DNA of 30,282 nt from an uncultured Candidatus Melainabacteria bacterium (GCA_934693235.1 CAKUUY010000022.1:1-30282); one strand, 5' to 3'; positions 22,719-29,961 are shown, numbered from the stretch's first letter. Numbers and translations are program-made. The notes: generated by a model not told the origin, from the sequence alone.

Positions 22719-23383
22719 TGGAAGAAGATTTAAAAGGTCCTTCTCATATTAGTTATAAAGAATATCAAAAAAAAGTTACTAAAAAACCGAATGAAAACAT
22801 GATAATGTTTGTATCAGCGTTTTTTATTTTACTTTTATTGTTTTTAGGAATAGCAAAACAGCTTTCTCCGGAAATTGATGTTTCTATTGGGGATGATGAA
22901 AACGCTACGGCAACAGAAGACGTTGTTGATAAAACCTCTGTTGATGACAGATTAAAATTGTTACAACAAGAAGATGAAGGACAAAAGACCCAAGATGAAA
23001 CTTTTGCTACAGAATTGGATGAAAAAGTTGTTTTGCCTGACCATAAAAAAGCCGGCAATTCTGATAATTCAGATAATGAAGTCGTGAATTTACCTAATAA
23101 TACAGCAACACCAAAACCTGTAGTAACTTCATCTCCTGCCCCAAAACCGGTTGTTACACCAGCAAGTGCAAAAGTTGTTGTAGGATATTACACTACAAAA
23201 GAGCAGGCAGAAGTTGCAAAAGGTATTATTGCTGAGTCTGGATTGAATATTTCTCCATATGTTAAGAGCATTGGCGGTGCATATACAATTCAGGTTGGAT
23301 CATACTCTACAAGAGAAAAGGCACAATCTGTTGCAAATGAACTTTTGAGGAATAATTACCCTGCGAGAATAATAATGGAATAG
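22718..23383 (+). CDS. Membrane-anchored SPOR-domain protein
   Basis: A 221-aa bitopic protein. A short cytoplasmic segment is followed by one transmembrane helix (about 28-46, MIMFVSAFFILLLLFLGIA), a long acidic and Pro/Thr-rich periplasmic linker (about 50-148) and a C-terminal SPOR domain (about 149-221, VVVGYYTTKEQAEVAKGIIA ... YTIQVGSYSTREKAQSVANE). SPOR domains bind glycan strands lacking stem peptides, which accumulate at the division site after amidase action. A division role is therefore likely, fitting the amidase at 4942. The ATG overlaps the DUF366 stop by one base. Confidence 0.92.
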   Translation: MEEDLKGPSHISYKEYQKKVTKKPNENMIMFVSAFFILLLLFLGIAKQLSPEIDVSIGDDENATATEDVVDKTSVDDRLKLLQQEDEGQKTQDETFATELDEKVVLPDHKKAGNSDNSDNEVVNLPNNTATPKPVVTSSPAPKPVVTPASAKVVVGYYTTKEQAEVAKGIIAESGLNISPYVKSIGGAYTIQVGSYSTREKAQSVANELLRNNYPARIIME

Positions 23384-23384
23384 G

Positions 23385-24179
23385 TTAAACAAACCAGTTG
23401 CAAGCATTTTCTTTACATAAAATATTTGCAAGGTTCGACATGACATCTTCTTTAGTCATTTCGTATGTTACCGGTGTTATAGATATTTTGTTGTCTTTTA
23501 CGGCTGCAATATCAGTATTAGATCCCACCGGTTCGTTAATCATTTCTCCTGCAAGCCAGTAATAAACTTTACCTCTAGGGTCAATTCGTTTTTCATACTT
23601 ATCAGTAAACATCCTGCGACCTAGTTCCGTAATTGCAACACCTGCAATATCTTCTTCATCAAGAGCTGGGATATTGACGTTAAGGATACTTTTTTTCGGA
23701 AATGTAAATTCCTTTAACTTAGGCAATAAAAGAGTCGCGAATTTCGCGGCATACTTAAATCTTTCATATTCATAGTGCATAGAAGCTAAAGATATTGCAA
23801 TACTCGGAATTCCAAGCATTGCTCCTTCCATAGCGCAACTAACAGTTCCAGAGTATAAAATGTCAGCTCCTAAATTTGGACCATGGTTAATTCCTGAGAT
23901 AACTAAATCAGGTTGCTCGTTTTTTTCTAAAATTGCGCTAACCCCAATTTTTACGCAATCCCCTGGGGTTCCTGTTGTAACCCAAGCTCTTTTAACGCCA
24001 TGATATGCTTCTACTTCTTCTACGCGAAGAGGTGTGTGCATAGTTAAAGAATGGCCTGCGGCACTTCTTTCTCTATCAGGTGCAATAACATAAACATCGT
24101 GACATTCTGCGAGAGCTTCGGCCAAACATCTTATTCCGTTAGCAGCAATTCCGTCGTCGTTAGAAACTAATATCTTCAT
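23385..24179 (-). CDS. surE: 5'/3'-nucleotidase SurE
   Basis: A 264-aa metal-dependent phosphatase that removes phosphate from nucleoside monophosphates and short polyphosphates. The N-terminal ILVSNDDGIAANGI holds the metal-binding Asp pair, followed by APDRERSAAGHSLT and SGINHGPNLGADILYSGTVS with the conserved Asn/Ser ligands. Length is typical. AAGGAG lies five bases before the ATG. It converges almost end-to-end with the SPOR gene (one base between them) and has no visible terminator in that gap. Confidence 0.97.
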   Translation of the reverse strand: MKILVSNDDGIAANGIRCLAEALAECHDVYVIAPDRERSAAGHSLTMHTPLRVEEVEAYHGVKRAWVTTGTPGDCVKIGVSAILEKNEQPDLVISGINHGPNLGADILYSGTVSCAMEGAMLGIPSIAISLASMHYEYERFKYAAKFATLLLPKLKEFTFPKKSILNVNIPALDEEDIAGVAITELGRRMFTDKYEKRIDPRGKVYYWLAGEMINEPVGSNTDIAAVKDNKISITPVTYEMTKEDVMSNLANILCKENACNWFV

Positions 24180-24352
24180 AAAATCTCCTTAAAAATCCTC
24201 TTATAAGAACACTATAATAGAAAAATTAAAGAATGTAAAACTATCGGTAAAACCAAGCCCAGAAAAGTTTTGTCTTTATAAATATTAAGTATTGTAACAA
24301 AATATAATGTTTATGTTCTCATTATAGCAATTATATATAACAAAAATTGTTT

Positions 24353-24484
24353 ATATATATGACACGAGGAAAAGCATAAAACGAGGAATCAAAAAACGTT
24401 TTATTGCACACTACACTTCACACTATTACGAGGAATTATTCAAAGAATTCCAACGTCGTTTCCGAAAGAAGCGGCGTTTTTTTT
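24353..24484 (+). ncRNA. Candidate small RNA ending in an intrinsic terminator
   Basis: No plus-strand gene precedes the strong terminator at 24452-24484. Upstream are two further hairpins (AAAACG/CGTTTT, 24378-24402; GGAATT/AATTCC, 24432-24451) separated by an unpaired CA-rich stretch (CACTACACTTCACACTATT). ACGAGGAA occurs three times (24364, 24381, 24428). A possible -10 (TATATA) is near 24353, but no good -35 is seen. An open frame crosses the region without a usual start codon, so an RNA is preferred. The exact 5' end is uncertain. Confidence 0.35.
24452..24484 (+). terminator. Strong orphan terminator
   Basis: An 11-bp stem AACGTCGTTTC/GAAGCGGCGTT (two G-U pairs) with loop CGAAA, followed directly by eight T. 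It is oriented on the plus strand, facing the minus-strand small gene. Confidence 0.8.
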
Positions 24485-24502
24485 ATGCCAAGTCTATAAA
24501 AA

Positions 24503-24643
24503 TTATTTTGTAATTAAAGCGTAAATTTCTGCAAGTTTACCAGATTTGTTATTTTTAAAACGAATTTCTTTTTTTGTACTTTGAGGGGTAAACTCAGATT
24601 TTTGATAGTTGATTAAATATTTCATAAATTCTGGACTAAACAT
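24503..24643 (-). CDS. Small basic protein, 46 aa
   Basis: A short reading frame, MFSPEFMKYLINYQKSEFTP followed by QSTKKEIRFKNNKSGKLAEI and YALITK. It is preceded by an excellent ribosome site (AAGGAGTGCA then ATG). It is Lys-rich with a hydrophobic N-terminal third and no membrane helix. No family is recognised. The clean ribosome site at a suitable distance is the main support; no promoter with both elements was found (TTATAG near 24665 on the minus strand is a possible -10). Confidence 0.6.
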   Translation of the reverse strand: MFSPEFMKYLINYQKSEFTPQSTKKEIRFKNNKSGKLAEIYALITK

Positions 24644-24731
24644 TGCACTCCTTTGCCACACTATAATTTCCCTACACAACATATATATAAAAACATAAAA
24701 TAAAAAATTATTGTTATAAATTTACAAATTA

Positions 24732-24759
24732 TTTACAATAGTTAATGAGATGGTATAAT
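24732..24759 (+). promoter_or_regulatory. Promoter of the sdaAB-sdaAA operon
   Basis: TTTACA at 24732-24737, 16-bp spacer and TATAAT at 24754-24759 preceded by TGG (extended -10). Confidence 0.75.
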
Positions 24760-24782
24760 CTTTCTTAATAAGGAGAAATTAC

Positions 24783-25451
24783 ATGCACCAATCTTCAATT
24801 ATAGATATAATTTCGCCGATTATGGCAGGTCCGTCAAGTTCTCATACAGCAGGAGCTGTTAGACTAGGTTTGTTGGCCAGAAATATTTATAAAGCAAAGC
24901 CGGACAAAATAACTTTCAAACTTTATAATTCATATGCCTTAACGGGTAAAGGACACGGAACAGACAAAGGTTTACTAGCCGGAATTTTAGGTTTTTCTGT
25001 TGCTGATGAAAGAATAAAAACTGTCTTTGATACTCTGGAAGCTAGAGAAATAGATTATAATTTTGAATATCTTCAAGATTTTAACAGACATCCGAACGCA
25101 GTAGACTTTATATTTGAGGGTGGATTAAATATGACTATTTCCGGTGATTCTGTCGGTGCAGGAGAAATTCAAATAACAAATATAAATAATTTTTCTGTAA
25201 AATTAAATGGCAAATATAATACACTTTTGCTTGTTTACGAAGATATGCCGGGGGTTATTTCTTCTGTAACTAAATTAATTCAGGAAGATAATGTAAACAT
25301 TGCTTCGCTTCATTGCGATAGAAGCGGAAAAGGCAAAGATGCTTCAATGTGTATTTGTATTGATGGGGAATTGTCAAAACATTGCACTCAAGAGGTTAGT
25401 AACCTTAAAGATATGTACATGGTCAGATATATAGAAAAATTGGAAAGTTAA
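24783..25451 (+). CDS. sdaAB: L-serine dehydratase, beta subunit (iron-sulfur type)
   Basis: A 222-aa beta chain of the two-subunit [4Fe-4S] L-serine deaminase that forms pyruvate and ammonia. The N-terminal domain has the signature SPIMAGPSSSHTAGAVRLG and YNSYALTGKGHGTDKGLLAG. Residues about 145-222 form an ACT domain (YNTLLLVYEDMPGVISSVTK), the usual amino-acid-sensing regulatory module. AAGGAG lies seven bases before the ATG. sdaAA follows after one base. Use of serine as a fermentable substrate fits a gut anaerobe. Confidence 0.96.
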   Translation: MHQSSIIDIISPIMAGPSSSHTAGAVRLGLLARNIYKAKPDKITFKLYNSYALTGKGHGTDKGLLAGILGFSVADERIKTVFDTLEAREIDYNFEYLQDFNRHPNAVDFIFEGGLNMTISGDSVGAGEIQITNINNFSVKLNGKYNTLLLVYEDMPGVISSVTKLIQEDNVNIASLHCDRSGKGKDASMCICIDGELSKHCTQEVSNLKDMYMVRYIEKLES

Positions 25452-25452
25452 T

Positions 25453-26325
25453 ATGGATAAAGTAATAACAACATTTAAACAACTTCAAGAATCTTGTGAG
25501 GCGTATAATAAAGCGATTTATGAAGTTGCACTTGATAATGAAGCATCTCAAGGCGAAAATTCTGAGTATAAAGTTCGCCTTCAGGCTAAAAAGAGCTTAG
25601 ATGCAATGAAAGAGGCTATTAAAATTGGTTTGACGTCGACGGAAAAGTCTCCGAGCGGAATGAGTGGTGATGATTGTGACAAATTGCAAAAATCGGAATT
25701 TAGTTCGCTTTTAGGAGACACCGCAAATAAGATGATGGTGTACGCTCTTGCGACGAGTGAACAAAATTTGAGAATGGGAACTATTGTCGCTTGCCCTACA
25801 GCCGGATCTTGCGGAATAGTTCCTGCAGTGCTTGTAGCTTATGCTGAAGATAACAATGTTGAGGAATGCGAACAAATTAATGCGTTGATTACAGCCGGAG
25901 AAGTCGGTAGACTTGTTTCCAATAAAATGGCATTAGCTGGGGCAGTTGGAGGTTGTCAGGCAGAATGTGGAGTTGCTTCAGCTATGGCAGCAGCAGCCCT
26001 AACTCAAATGAGAGGCGGAAATGTTAAGCAAATTATAAATGCAGTTGCGCTTTCTTTGAAAAATATTTTAGGCTTAACTTGTGATCCTGTTTGTGGGTTG
26101 GTTGAAATTCCTTGTGTAAAGAGAAATCCTTTCTTGGCAATTCACGCAGTTACGGCATCTGATTTGGCAATGGCGGATATTACTTCTGTTATTCCGATTG
26201 ATGAAGTTGTTGATGCTATGGAACAAACAGGTCAGCTTATGTCGCCGCTTTTGAAAGAAAGTTCTCAAGGAGGCTTGGCAAAAACAAAGACGGCTGTGGC
26301 ATTAGAGAAGAAAATATTGAAGTAG
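25453..26325 (+). CDS. sdaAA: L-serine dehydratase, alpha subunit (iron-sulfur type)
   Basis: A 290-aa catalytic alpha chain. The motifs are IVACPTAGSCGIVPAVL (about 111-127), AGAVGGCQAECG (C168) and LGLTCDPVCGLVEIPCVKRN (C210, C221). These three cysteines correspond to the [4Fe-4S] ligands mapped in Legionella L-serine dehydratase; the fourth iron position binds substrate. Length is normal for the split form. It lies one base downstream of sdaAB, so the two are one operon. No clear terminator follows. Confidence 0.96.
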   Translation: MDKVITTFKQLQESCEAYNKAIYEVALDNEASQGENSEYKVRLQAKKSLDAMKEAIKIGLTSTEKSPSGMSGDDCDKLQKSEFSSLLGDTANKMMVYALATSEQNLRMGTIVACPTAGSCGIVPAVLVAYAEDNNVEECEQINALITAGEVGRLVSNKMALAGAVGGCQAECGVASAMAAAALTQMRGGNVKQIINAVALSLKNILGLTCDPVCGLVEIPCVKRNPFLAIHAVTASDLAMADITSVIPIDEVVDAMEQTGQLMSPLLKESSQGGLAKTKTAVALEKKILK

Positions 26326-26334
26326 AATATATAG

Positions 26335-26416
26335 AAAGTTACTATAAAGTACAATTTTTCGAGCGAAGCGAGCTAAAAGCCCTAGTATCCTAGCGCCTTA
26401 GTAACCAAGTAACTTT
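26335..26416. repeat. 82-bp element bounded by a 9-bp inverted repeat
   Basis: AAAGTTACT (26335-26343) and AGTAACTTT (26408-26416) bound a segment with CGAGCGAAGCGAGC and short CTAG/CTTAG motifs. It resembles a miniature inverted-repeat element, with no coding content. Confidence 0.4.
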
Positions 26417-26463
26417 TATAAGAATATTAACTTTTGTAACAACTTTGCATAAATAAAGCAATT

Positions 26464-26492
26464 TTGTGGAAATTATATCCTTAGTATATATA
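26464..26492 (+). promoter_or_regulatory. Promoter of the 69-aa protein gene
   Basis: TTGTGG at 26464-26469, 17-bp spacer, TATATA at 26487-26492. Confidence 0.5.
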
Positions 26493-26525
26493 TAAGAGAT
26501 AGTATAAAACTGAGGAGATATAATT

Positions 26526-26735
26526 ATGGGTTTAGAAATCGGCAAAACACAAGCTGTTCAGTATAATCAAGATCCGGTGCAGGCTGTTGGTGCGAAGAAG
26601 ACTAAAAAATTTGAAGAAGAATTGTCAGGACAACTTTCAGGACGTCCGATGCAAGTGGCTTATCTACCTGACTTGGGTAATATTGGTGGGTTGTTAAACG
26701 GCAAAGGTTCCGGACAAGCTGCAACTCAGGTTTAG
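26526..26735 (+). CDS. Small hypothetical protein, 69 aa
   Basis: A short soluble protein of unknown function, MGLEIGKTQAVQYNQDPVQA, then VGAKKTKKFEEELSGQLSGR, then PMQVAYLPDLGNIGGLLNGK and a Gly/Gln-rich tail. No domain is recognised. The N-terminus is polar, the middle charged, the end Gly-rich and probably flexible. Support comes from GAGGAGA seven bases before the ATG and a plausible promoter. It lies 61 bases upstream of coaX in the same direction and could share its transcript. Confidence 0.75.
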   Translation: MGLEIGKTQAVQYNQDPVQAVGAKKTKKFEEELSGQLSGRPMQVAYLPDLGNIGGLLNGKGSGQAATQV

Positions 26736-26760
26736 AGTTTTGCAAAAAGAGCATATTTGT

Positions 26761-26796
26761 AATAAACTAATTCTCATAAAAGAGGATTAGTTTATT
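26761..26796 (+). promoter_or_regulatory. Hairpin that buries the coaX ribosome site
   Basis: A 15-bp stem (AATAAACTAATTCTC with GAGGATTAGTTTATT, one G-U pair) and a 6-nt loop abut the coaX ATG at 26797. The only Shine-Dalgarno candidate, AGAGGA (26781-26786), starts at the last loop base and enters the 3' arm. It has no T-tract, so it is not a good terminator. Confidence 0.65.
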
Positions 26797-27570
26797 ATGT
26801 TGTTAACAGCTGATATTGGAAATACAAGTATAACTTTAGGGCTTTTCGATAATGATGCCCTTGTTGAAGAATATAGATTAGCTTCTGACAAGGATTTGTC
26901 GTTGGAGGAGTATGAAGTTCTTGTGAAATCTTTGTTTAAAGAGTACAAGGTTGATGGGTGTATTGTTTCGTCTGTTGTGGAAGAGCTCACAAAGAAGTTT
27001 AAAACAGCTGTGGATAATGTATTTAAACTTAGTTCAGTTGTTTTGACAACTAAGATTAATACAGGTGTAAAAATTTGTATTGATAATCCCAAAGAAGCAG
27101 GTGCAGATAGGATTGCAAACGCAGCCGGAGCTTACGTATTGTACAATTATCCTGTAATTGTGGTTGATTTTGGAACCGCAACAACTTTCGATATTGTGAA
27201 CGGAAAAGGAGAGTTTATTGGCGGAATTATCACCCCCGGGGTAACTTTACAGCTAAAAGCATTGAATAAATTTACGTCTAAATTGCCGAGAATAGAGGTT
27301 TCACCGTCTAACAATGCAATTGGCCATAATACAAACGATGCGATTTTGTCGGGAGTTTTGAGAGGTTCGGCAGCTATGATTGACGGGCTGGTAGAGCAGT
27401 GCGAAAAAGAACTTGGACAAAAGGCTGTTGTTGTAGCTACTGGTGGTTATTCGGGATTGGTGGCAAGTTATATGAAAAGACCGTTTGATTTTATTAACCC
27501 TACGTTGACTCTTGAGGGGTTGAGGTACCTATATCAAATTAATAAGTTAGATGTTGTAAGTAAATTGTAG
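26797..27570 (+). CDS. coaX: Type III pantothenate kinase
   Basis: A 257-aa cytosolic enzyme for the first step of coenzyme A synthesis. The motifs are DIGNTSITLGLF (phosphate loop), GADRIANAAGAY and VVDFGTATTFDIV with the catalytic Asp, then GGIITPG and VATGGYSG. This is the type III fold; these enzymes use a monovalent cation and are not inhibited by CoA. Length is typical. The start abuts a long hairpin that covers the ribosome site. The last 24 bases overlap the convergent rex gene. Confidence 0.96.
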   Translation: MLLTADIGNTSITLGLFDNDALVEEYRLASDKDLSLEEYEVLVKSLFKEYKVDGCIVSSVVEELTKKFKTAVDNVFKLSSVVLTTKINTGVKICIDNPKEAGADRIANAAGAYVLYNYPVIVVDFGTATTFDIVNGKGEFIGGIITPGVTLQLKALNKFTSKLPRIEVSPSNNAIGHNTNDAILSGVLRGSAAMIDGLVEQCEKELGQKAVVVATGGYSGLVASYMKRPFDFINPTLTLEGLRYLYQINKLDVVSKL

Positions 27571-28161
27571 GAAATTCCCCATCAGGTTTTCGTTCCAAAC
27601 TTGAACATCACTTGGAACTGACAAGACAACTGGGGCGAAATTCCAAATATATTTGATGTTTGCTTTTACTAAAAAGTCTGCAGTACTTTGTGCAAATTGC
27701 CTAGGAACTGTTAGAATTGCAATGTCAGCTTCGTCGTTTTTTGCGATTTCCGGAAGTTTTGAGATGTCTTCAATTTTCATTCCATTGACAATTTTTCCGA
27801 TTTTGCTAGTGTCATTGTCGAATAAAGAAAGGATATTTAAGCCGTAGTCTGAAAAGTTGCCGTAATTTGCGATTGCGGTTCCAAGGTTTCCGGCTCCTAT
27901 GATAAAGGCTTTTTTGGTTTTTTTAAAGCCCAGTGTTTTTTCAATAGCAAGTTTAAGTTCTCTTACACCGTACCCGACACGACTTTTGCCTGAATTGTCA
28001 AGGTAATTTATGTCTTTTCGCACTTGAGAATCGTCTGTGTTAAGGAGTTGCGCAATTTGTTTGCTGGAAATCACATCTTCTTTGTTGTTTATAAAATCAG
28101 ACAAAATGCAGTGATAAAGCGTAAGTCTGTTGATAACTTTGTCGGGAATTTTCTTGTCCAT
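27547..28161 (-). CDS. rex: Redox-sensing transcriptional repressor Rex
   Basis: A 204-aa protein. The winged-helix DNA-binding domain is at about 1-80, with SSKQIAQLLNTDDSQVRKDI, then GKSRVGYGVREL. The Rossmann NAD(H) domain follows (AFIIGAGNLGTAIANY), ending in WNFAPVVLSVP and a C-terminal swap helix. Rex represses fermentation and respiration genes when NADH/NAD+ is low, acting as a dimer. Length is typical. A TGCTATAAT lies exactly six bases before the ATG with no Shine-Dalgarno, so the message is probably leaderless. It overlaps coaX tail-to-tail by 24 bp. Confidence 0.96.
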   Translation of the reverse strand: MDKKIPDKVINRLTLYHCILSDFINNKEDVISSKQIAQLLNTDDSQVRKDINYLDNSGKSRVGYGVRELKLAIEKTLGFKKTKKAFIIGAGNLGTAIANYGNFSDYGLNILSLFDNDTSKIGKIVNGMKIEDISKLPEIAKNDEADIAILTVPRQFAQSTADFLVKANIKYIWNFAPVVLSVPSDVQVWNENLMGNFLQFTYNI

Positions 28162-28167
28162 AAGTGG

Positions 28168-28176
28168 ATTATAGCA
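28168..28176 (-). promoter_or_regulatory. Extended -10 promoter of rex (leaderless candidate)
   Basis: The minus strand reads TGCTATAAT, then six bases, then ATG. It has the same extended -10 and spacing as the amidase promoter at 6307-6315. Confidence 0.6.
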
Positions 28177-28217
28177 CGAAAATAATAGTGTAACTAAAAT
28201 ACGGCAAGCAGAAATAT

Positions 28218-28305
28218 TAATCCCAACCCCTTGAGGGCAGGGGATTACTCTAACAAAACTTTAAGAAATCACCAACACCTGTCATCGCGGACTCTGTTCC
28301 GCGAT
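28218..28305. repeat. Two short palindromic repeats upstream of rex
   Basis: TAATCCC/GGGATTA (28218-28247) encloses CCCCTTGAGGG-like text. ATCGCGGA/TCCGCGAT (28284-28305) is a perfect 8-bp stem with a 6-nt loop. They occupy the first half of the 28162-28530 gap; modules B and A occupy the rest. That gap contains no gene. Confidence 0.6.
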
Positions 28306-28334
28306 CTGCCTTGGATAGAAATAGTAAAACTTGT

Positions 28335-28511
28335 CCTCTCTCCAAGGGAGAGAGTTAGAGAGAGGGGTTGGACTTGATAAAAAATAATAACTAGTCCCCT
28401 CTCCCGCATTCGTAATGCTCACATTTGTTCGCAAACGACTCCGACCTCTTCCCTCGGCGAGGTGAAATCTGCCTAAAGTCCTCTCTCCAAGGGAGAGAGC
28501 TAGAGAGAGGG
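28335..28511 (+). repeat. Composite B-A-B repeat, left flank of the HTH/pilin cassette
   Basis: Module B (CCTCTCTCCAAGGGAGAGAG ... GAGGGG) at 28335 is followed by module A (CCCCTCTCCCGCATTCGTAA) from about 28396 and a second B to 28511. Bases 28356-28449 are identical over 94 bp to 30032-30125, in the same orientation. Minus-strand frames through it are repeat artefacts. Confidence 0.9.
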
Positions 28512-28530
28512 ATAAAAAATTACACAAAAA

Positions 28531-28857
28531 CTATGCCGGCATAAATGCGACAGCTAACAATTTGTAAATTAATTCTTTGTTTTCTCTATTTTGTTTATCA
28601 ATAATTTTATGAATTTCTTCATCAATATTTTCTGGCAAAGTCATTGACGAATACTTAAAAAAGTCGATTAACTCGACTTCCAAAACATTTGCAATTTTTT
28701 CCAAAACATGTAACGAGGGGTAAAAGCGACCTGATTCAATTCCGGAAAGTGAAGATGGTTCAATATCAATCATTTCAGAAAGTTGTTCTTGAGTCAAACT
28801 TCTGGATTTTCTAATAAGTTTTATCCTTTTGCCTAGTAGTTTTTTATTACTTTCCAT
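28531..28857 (-). CDS. XRE-family HTH regulator divergent from a pilin gene
   Basis: A 108-aa protein. The HTH_XRE domain is at about 8-65: LGKRIKLIRKSRSLTQEQLS, then EMIDIEPSSLSGIESGRFYP. A helical tail follows (FFKYSSMTLPENIDEEIHKI, then NKELIYKLLAVAFMPA) that may dimerise. No sensor domain is present. It diverges from the pilin gene at 29084 across a 226-bp gap that has repeated CACTTAA half-sites (28932, 28954, inverted at 28974) around the pilin promoter. A regulatory link is inferred from position. AAGGG is about 15 bases before the ATG, so ribosome binding is weak. Confidence 0.9.
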   Translation of the reverse strand: MESNKKLLGKRIKLIRKSRSLTQEQLSEMIDIEPSSLSGIESGRFYPSLHVLEKIANVLEVELIDFFKYSSMTLPENIDEEIHKIIDKQNRENKELIYKLLAVAFMPA

Positions 28858-28946
28858 AATATAATAATACCCTTTTTTTTACATAAAAATAAGCAATACT
28901 AACACTTTATTTTAATTCAAATTCCGTAATAAACACTTAATACCCC

Positions 28947-28975
28947 TTGACAGTCACTTAAAAATGAGTTAAAAT
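28947..28975 (+). promoter_or_regulatory. Strong promoter of the pilin gene at 29084
   Basis: Consensus TTGACA at 28947-28952, 17-bp spacer, TAAAAT at 28970-28975. CACTTA...TAAGTG inverted half-sites overlap the -10. The leader is about 100 nt. Confidence 0.75.
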
Positions 28976-28983
28976 AAGTGTAT

Positions 28984-29012
28984 AACTATCAGTTTATGCA
29001 AAACTAATAGTT
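28984..29012 (+). other. Hairpin at the 5' end of the pilin mRNA
   Basis: AACTAT-C-AGTTT pairs with AAACT-A-ATAGTT around loop ATGCA, starting within a few bases of the expected transcript start. A 5' stem of this kind often stabilises messages; that role is inferred. Confidence 0.5.
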
Positions 29013-29083
29013 GTGCAATGGTAAGATAGCTACAACATAGAGCATAAGAGAGTAGACTACAAAAAAAGAAAGGTGAAAAGATT

Positions 29084-29797
29084 ATGACAAAACGTTTTGG
29101 CTTCACACTCGCAGAAGTGTTGATTACTTTAGGTATTATTGGGGTAGTTGCAGCAATGACTATGCCTACATTGATGAACCAAACAAATGGCGCTCAGTAC
29201 AAAGCAGCTTACAAAAAAGCTTTATCTGCTTTGGCTCAAGGTGTAACATTGAATGTTGCTTTGGATGGCTCAAGTTTTGCAGATGTAGTTGCTGGGAAAA
29301 GTGGAGTAGATGCAAAGACTCCATCAGGTGAAGGTGCTACAGGTGATACAGTTGCAAGTATTTTGGGTGCTAGAATGAATGTTGCAAGTTTAACAGGTAC
29401 ACTTCAAGACGGTTATACTTTGCCATCAGTTCCAAGTGGAGCAAAAGTGTGTCCAGAAGCTACACCAAACTGTACAGAAGATCAAAAAGTAGATAAACCT
29501 ATTTCAGTAGATACATACATGTTTTTCAATGACGGTACTATGTTTGCATATAAAGCAGGCGATGCTGTTGCGTGTTCTCAAGATTCAAATGTTTCAGGGC
29601 ATAAGGTTTGTTTAGGAATTATAGACGTAAATGGTGCAAAAGGTCCAAATAAACTAGTTACTTGTGATAATGGAACAGGTACTAACGATAAAGCATGTAC
29701 TGTAAAAACTCCTACAGATGTTTATCCGGTGCAATTCTATGATCAAACTGTTTTGCCAGCATCTGATGCAGCAAAAGCTGTATTGTACGGCAAGTAG
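29084..29797 (+). CDS. Pilin-like protein, probably a major pilin
   Basis: A 237-aa protein with a five-residue leader (MTKRFG) and then FTLAEVL...GIIGVVAAMTMP: a canonical prepilin signal with Gly at -1 and Glu at +5, the only one of the four with Gly. The helix runs into QYKAAYKKALSALAQGVTLN. The rest is small-residue rich (Gly, Ser, Thr, Ala), with two cysteine-bounded loops and the IIDVNGAKGPN motif at about 180-190. The best promoter in the window, a structured leader and double hairpins after the stop suggest high expression, as expected of a major subunit. AAAGGTG lies before the ATG. It sits with a divergent XRE gene between 94-bp direct repeats. Confidence 0.92.
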   Translation: MTKRFGFTLAEVLITLGIIGVVAAMTMPTLMNQTNGAQYKAAYKKALSALAQGVTLNVALDGSSFADVVAGKSGVDAKTPSGEGATGDTVASILGARMNVASLTGTLQDGYTLPSVPSGAKVCPEATPNCTEDQKVDKPISVDTYMFFNDGTMFAYKAGDAVACSQDSNVSGHKVCLGIIDVNGAKGPNKLVTCDNGTGTNDKACTVKTPTDVYPVQFYDQTVLPASDAAKAVLYGK

Positions 29798-29889
29798 AAA
29801 AATATAACGTGAAAAGTAAGACAGGATTTGAGTATGGACTTTGTGCGTGAGCACTGAAAAGGACTATTCACTTCTCACTTTTCACTCGT

Positions 29890-29939
29890 AAAAAGATCGA
29901 ATCTTTTTGTCGGTGAGGCTAACCCCTCACCGTTTTTTT
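29890..29939 (+). terminator. Double hairpin terminator after the pilin gene
   Basis: AAAAAGAT/ATCTTTTT (29890-29908) is followed by CGGTGAGG/CCTCACCG (29911-29932) with loop CTAACC and seven T. The second is a strong intrinsic terminator. Confidence 0.9.
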
Positions 29940-29961
29940 ATGGTTGCATAAAATTTGCATT

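Larger units (their letters stand above)
24180..24782. other. Intergenic region between surE and sdaAB
   Basis: The stretch at 24180-24350 is AT-rich; minus-strand TATTAT near 24220 may be the surE -10. From about 24353 a plus-strand hairpin series ends in a strong terminator (candidate small RNA). At 24503-24643 there is a 46-codon minus-strand gene. At 24732-24759 lies the sdaAB promoter. No tRNA or rRNA is visible. Confidence 0.6.

Noticed and set aside
24376..24541. Plus-strand open frame encoding a very basic peptide (RGIKKRF...RRFRKKRR)
   Set aside because: No ATG, GTG or TTG start in frame, and it crosses a strong terminator hairpin. An RNA explanation is simpler.
28282..28527. Minus-strand open frame of 81 codons
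   Set aside because: It consists of palindromic repeat sequence (modules A and B); a near-identical frame appears at 29919-30110.
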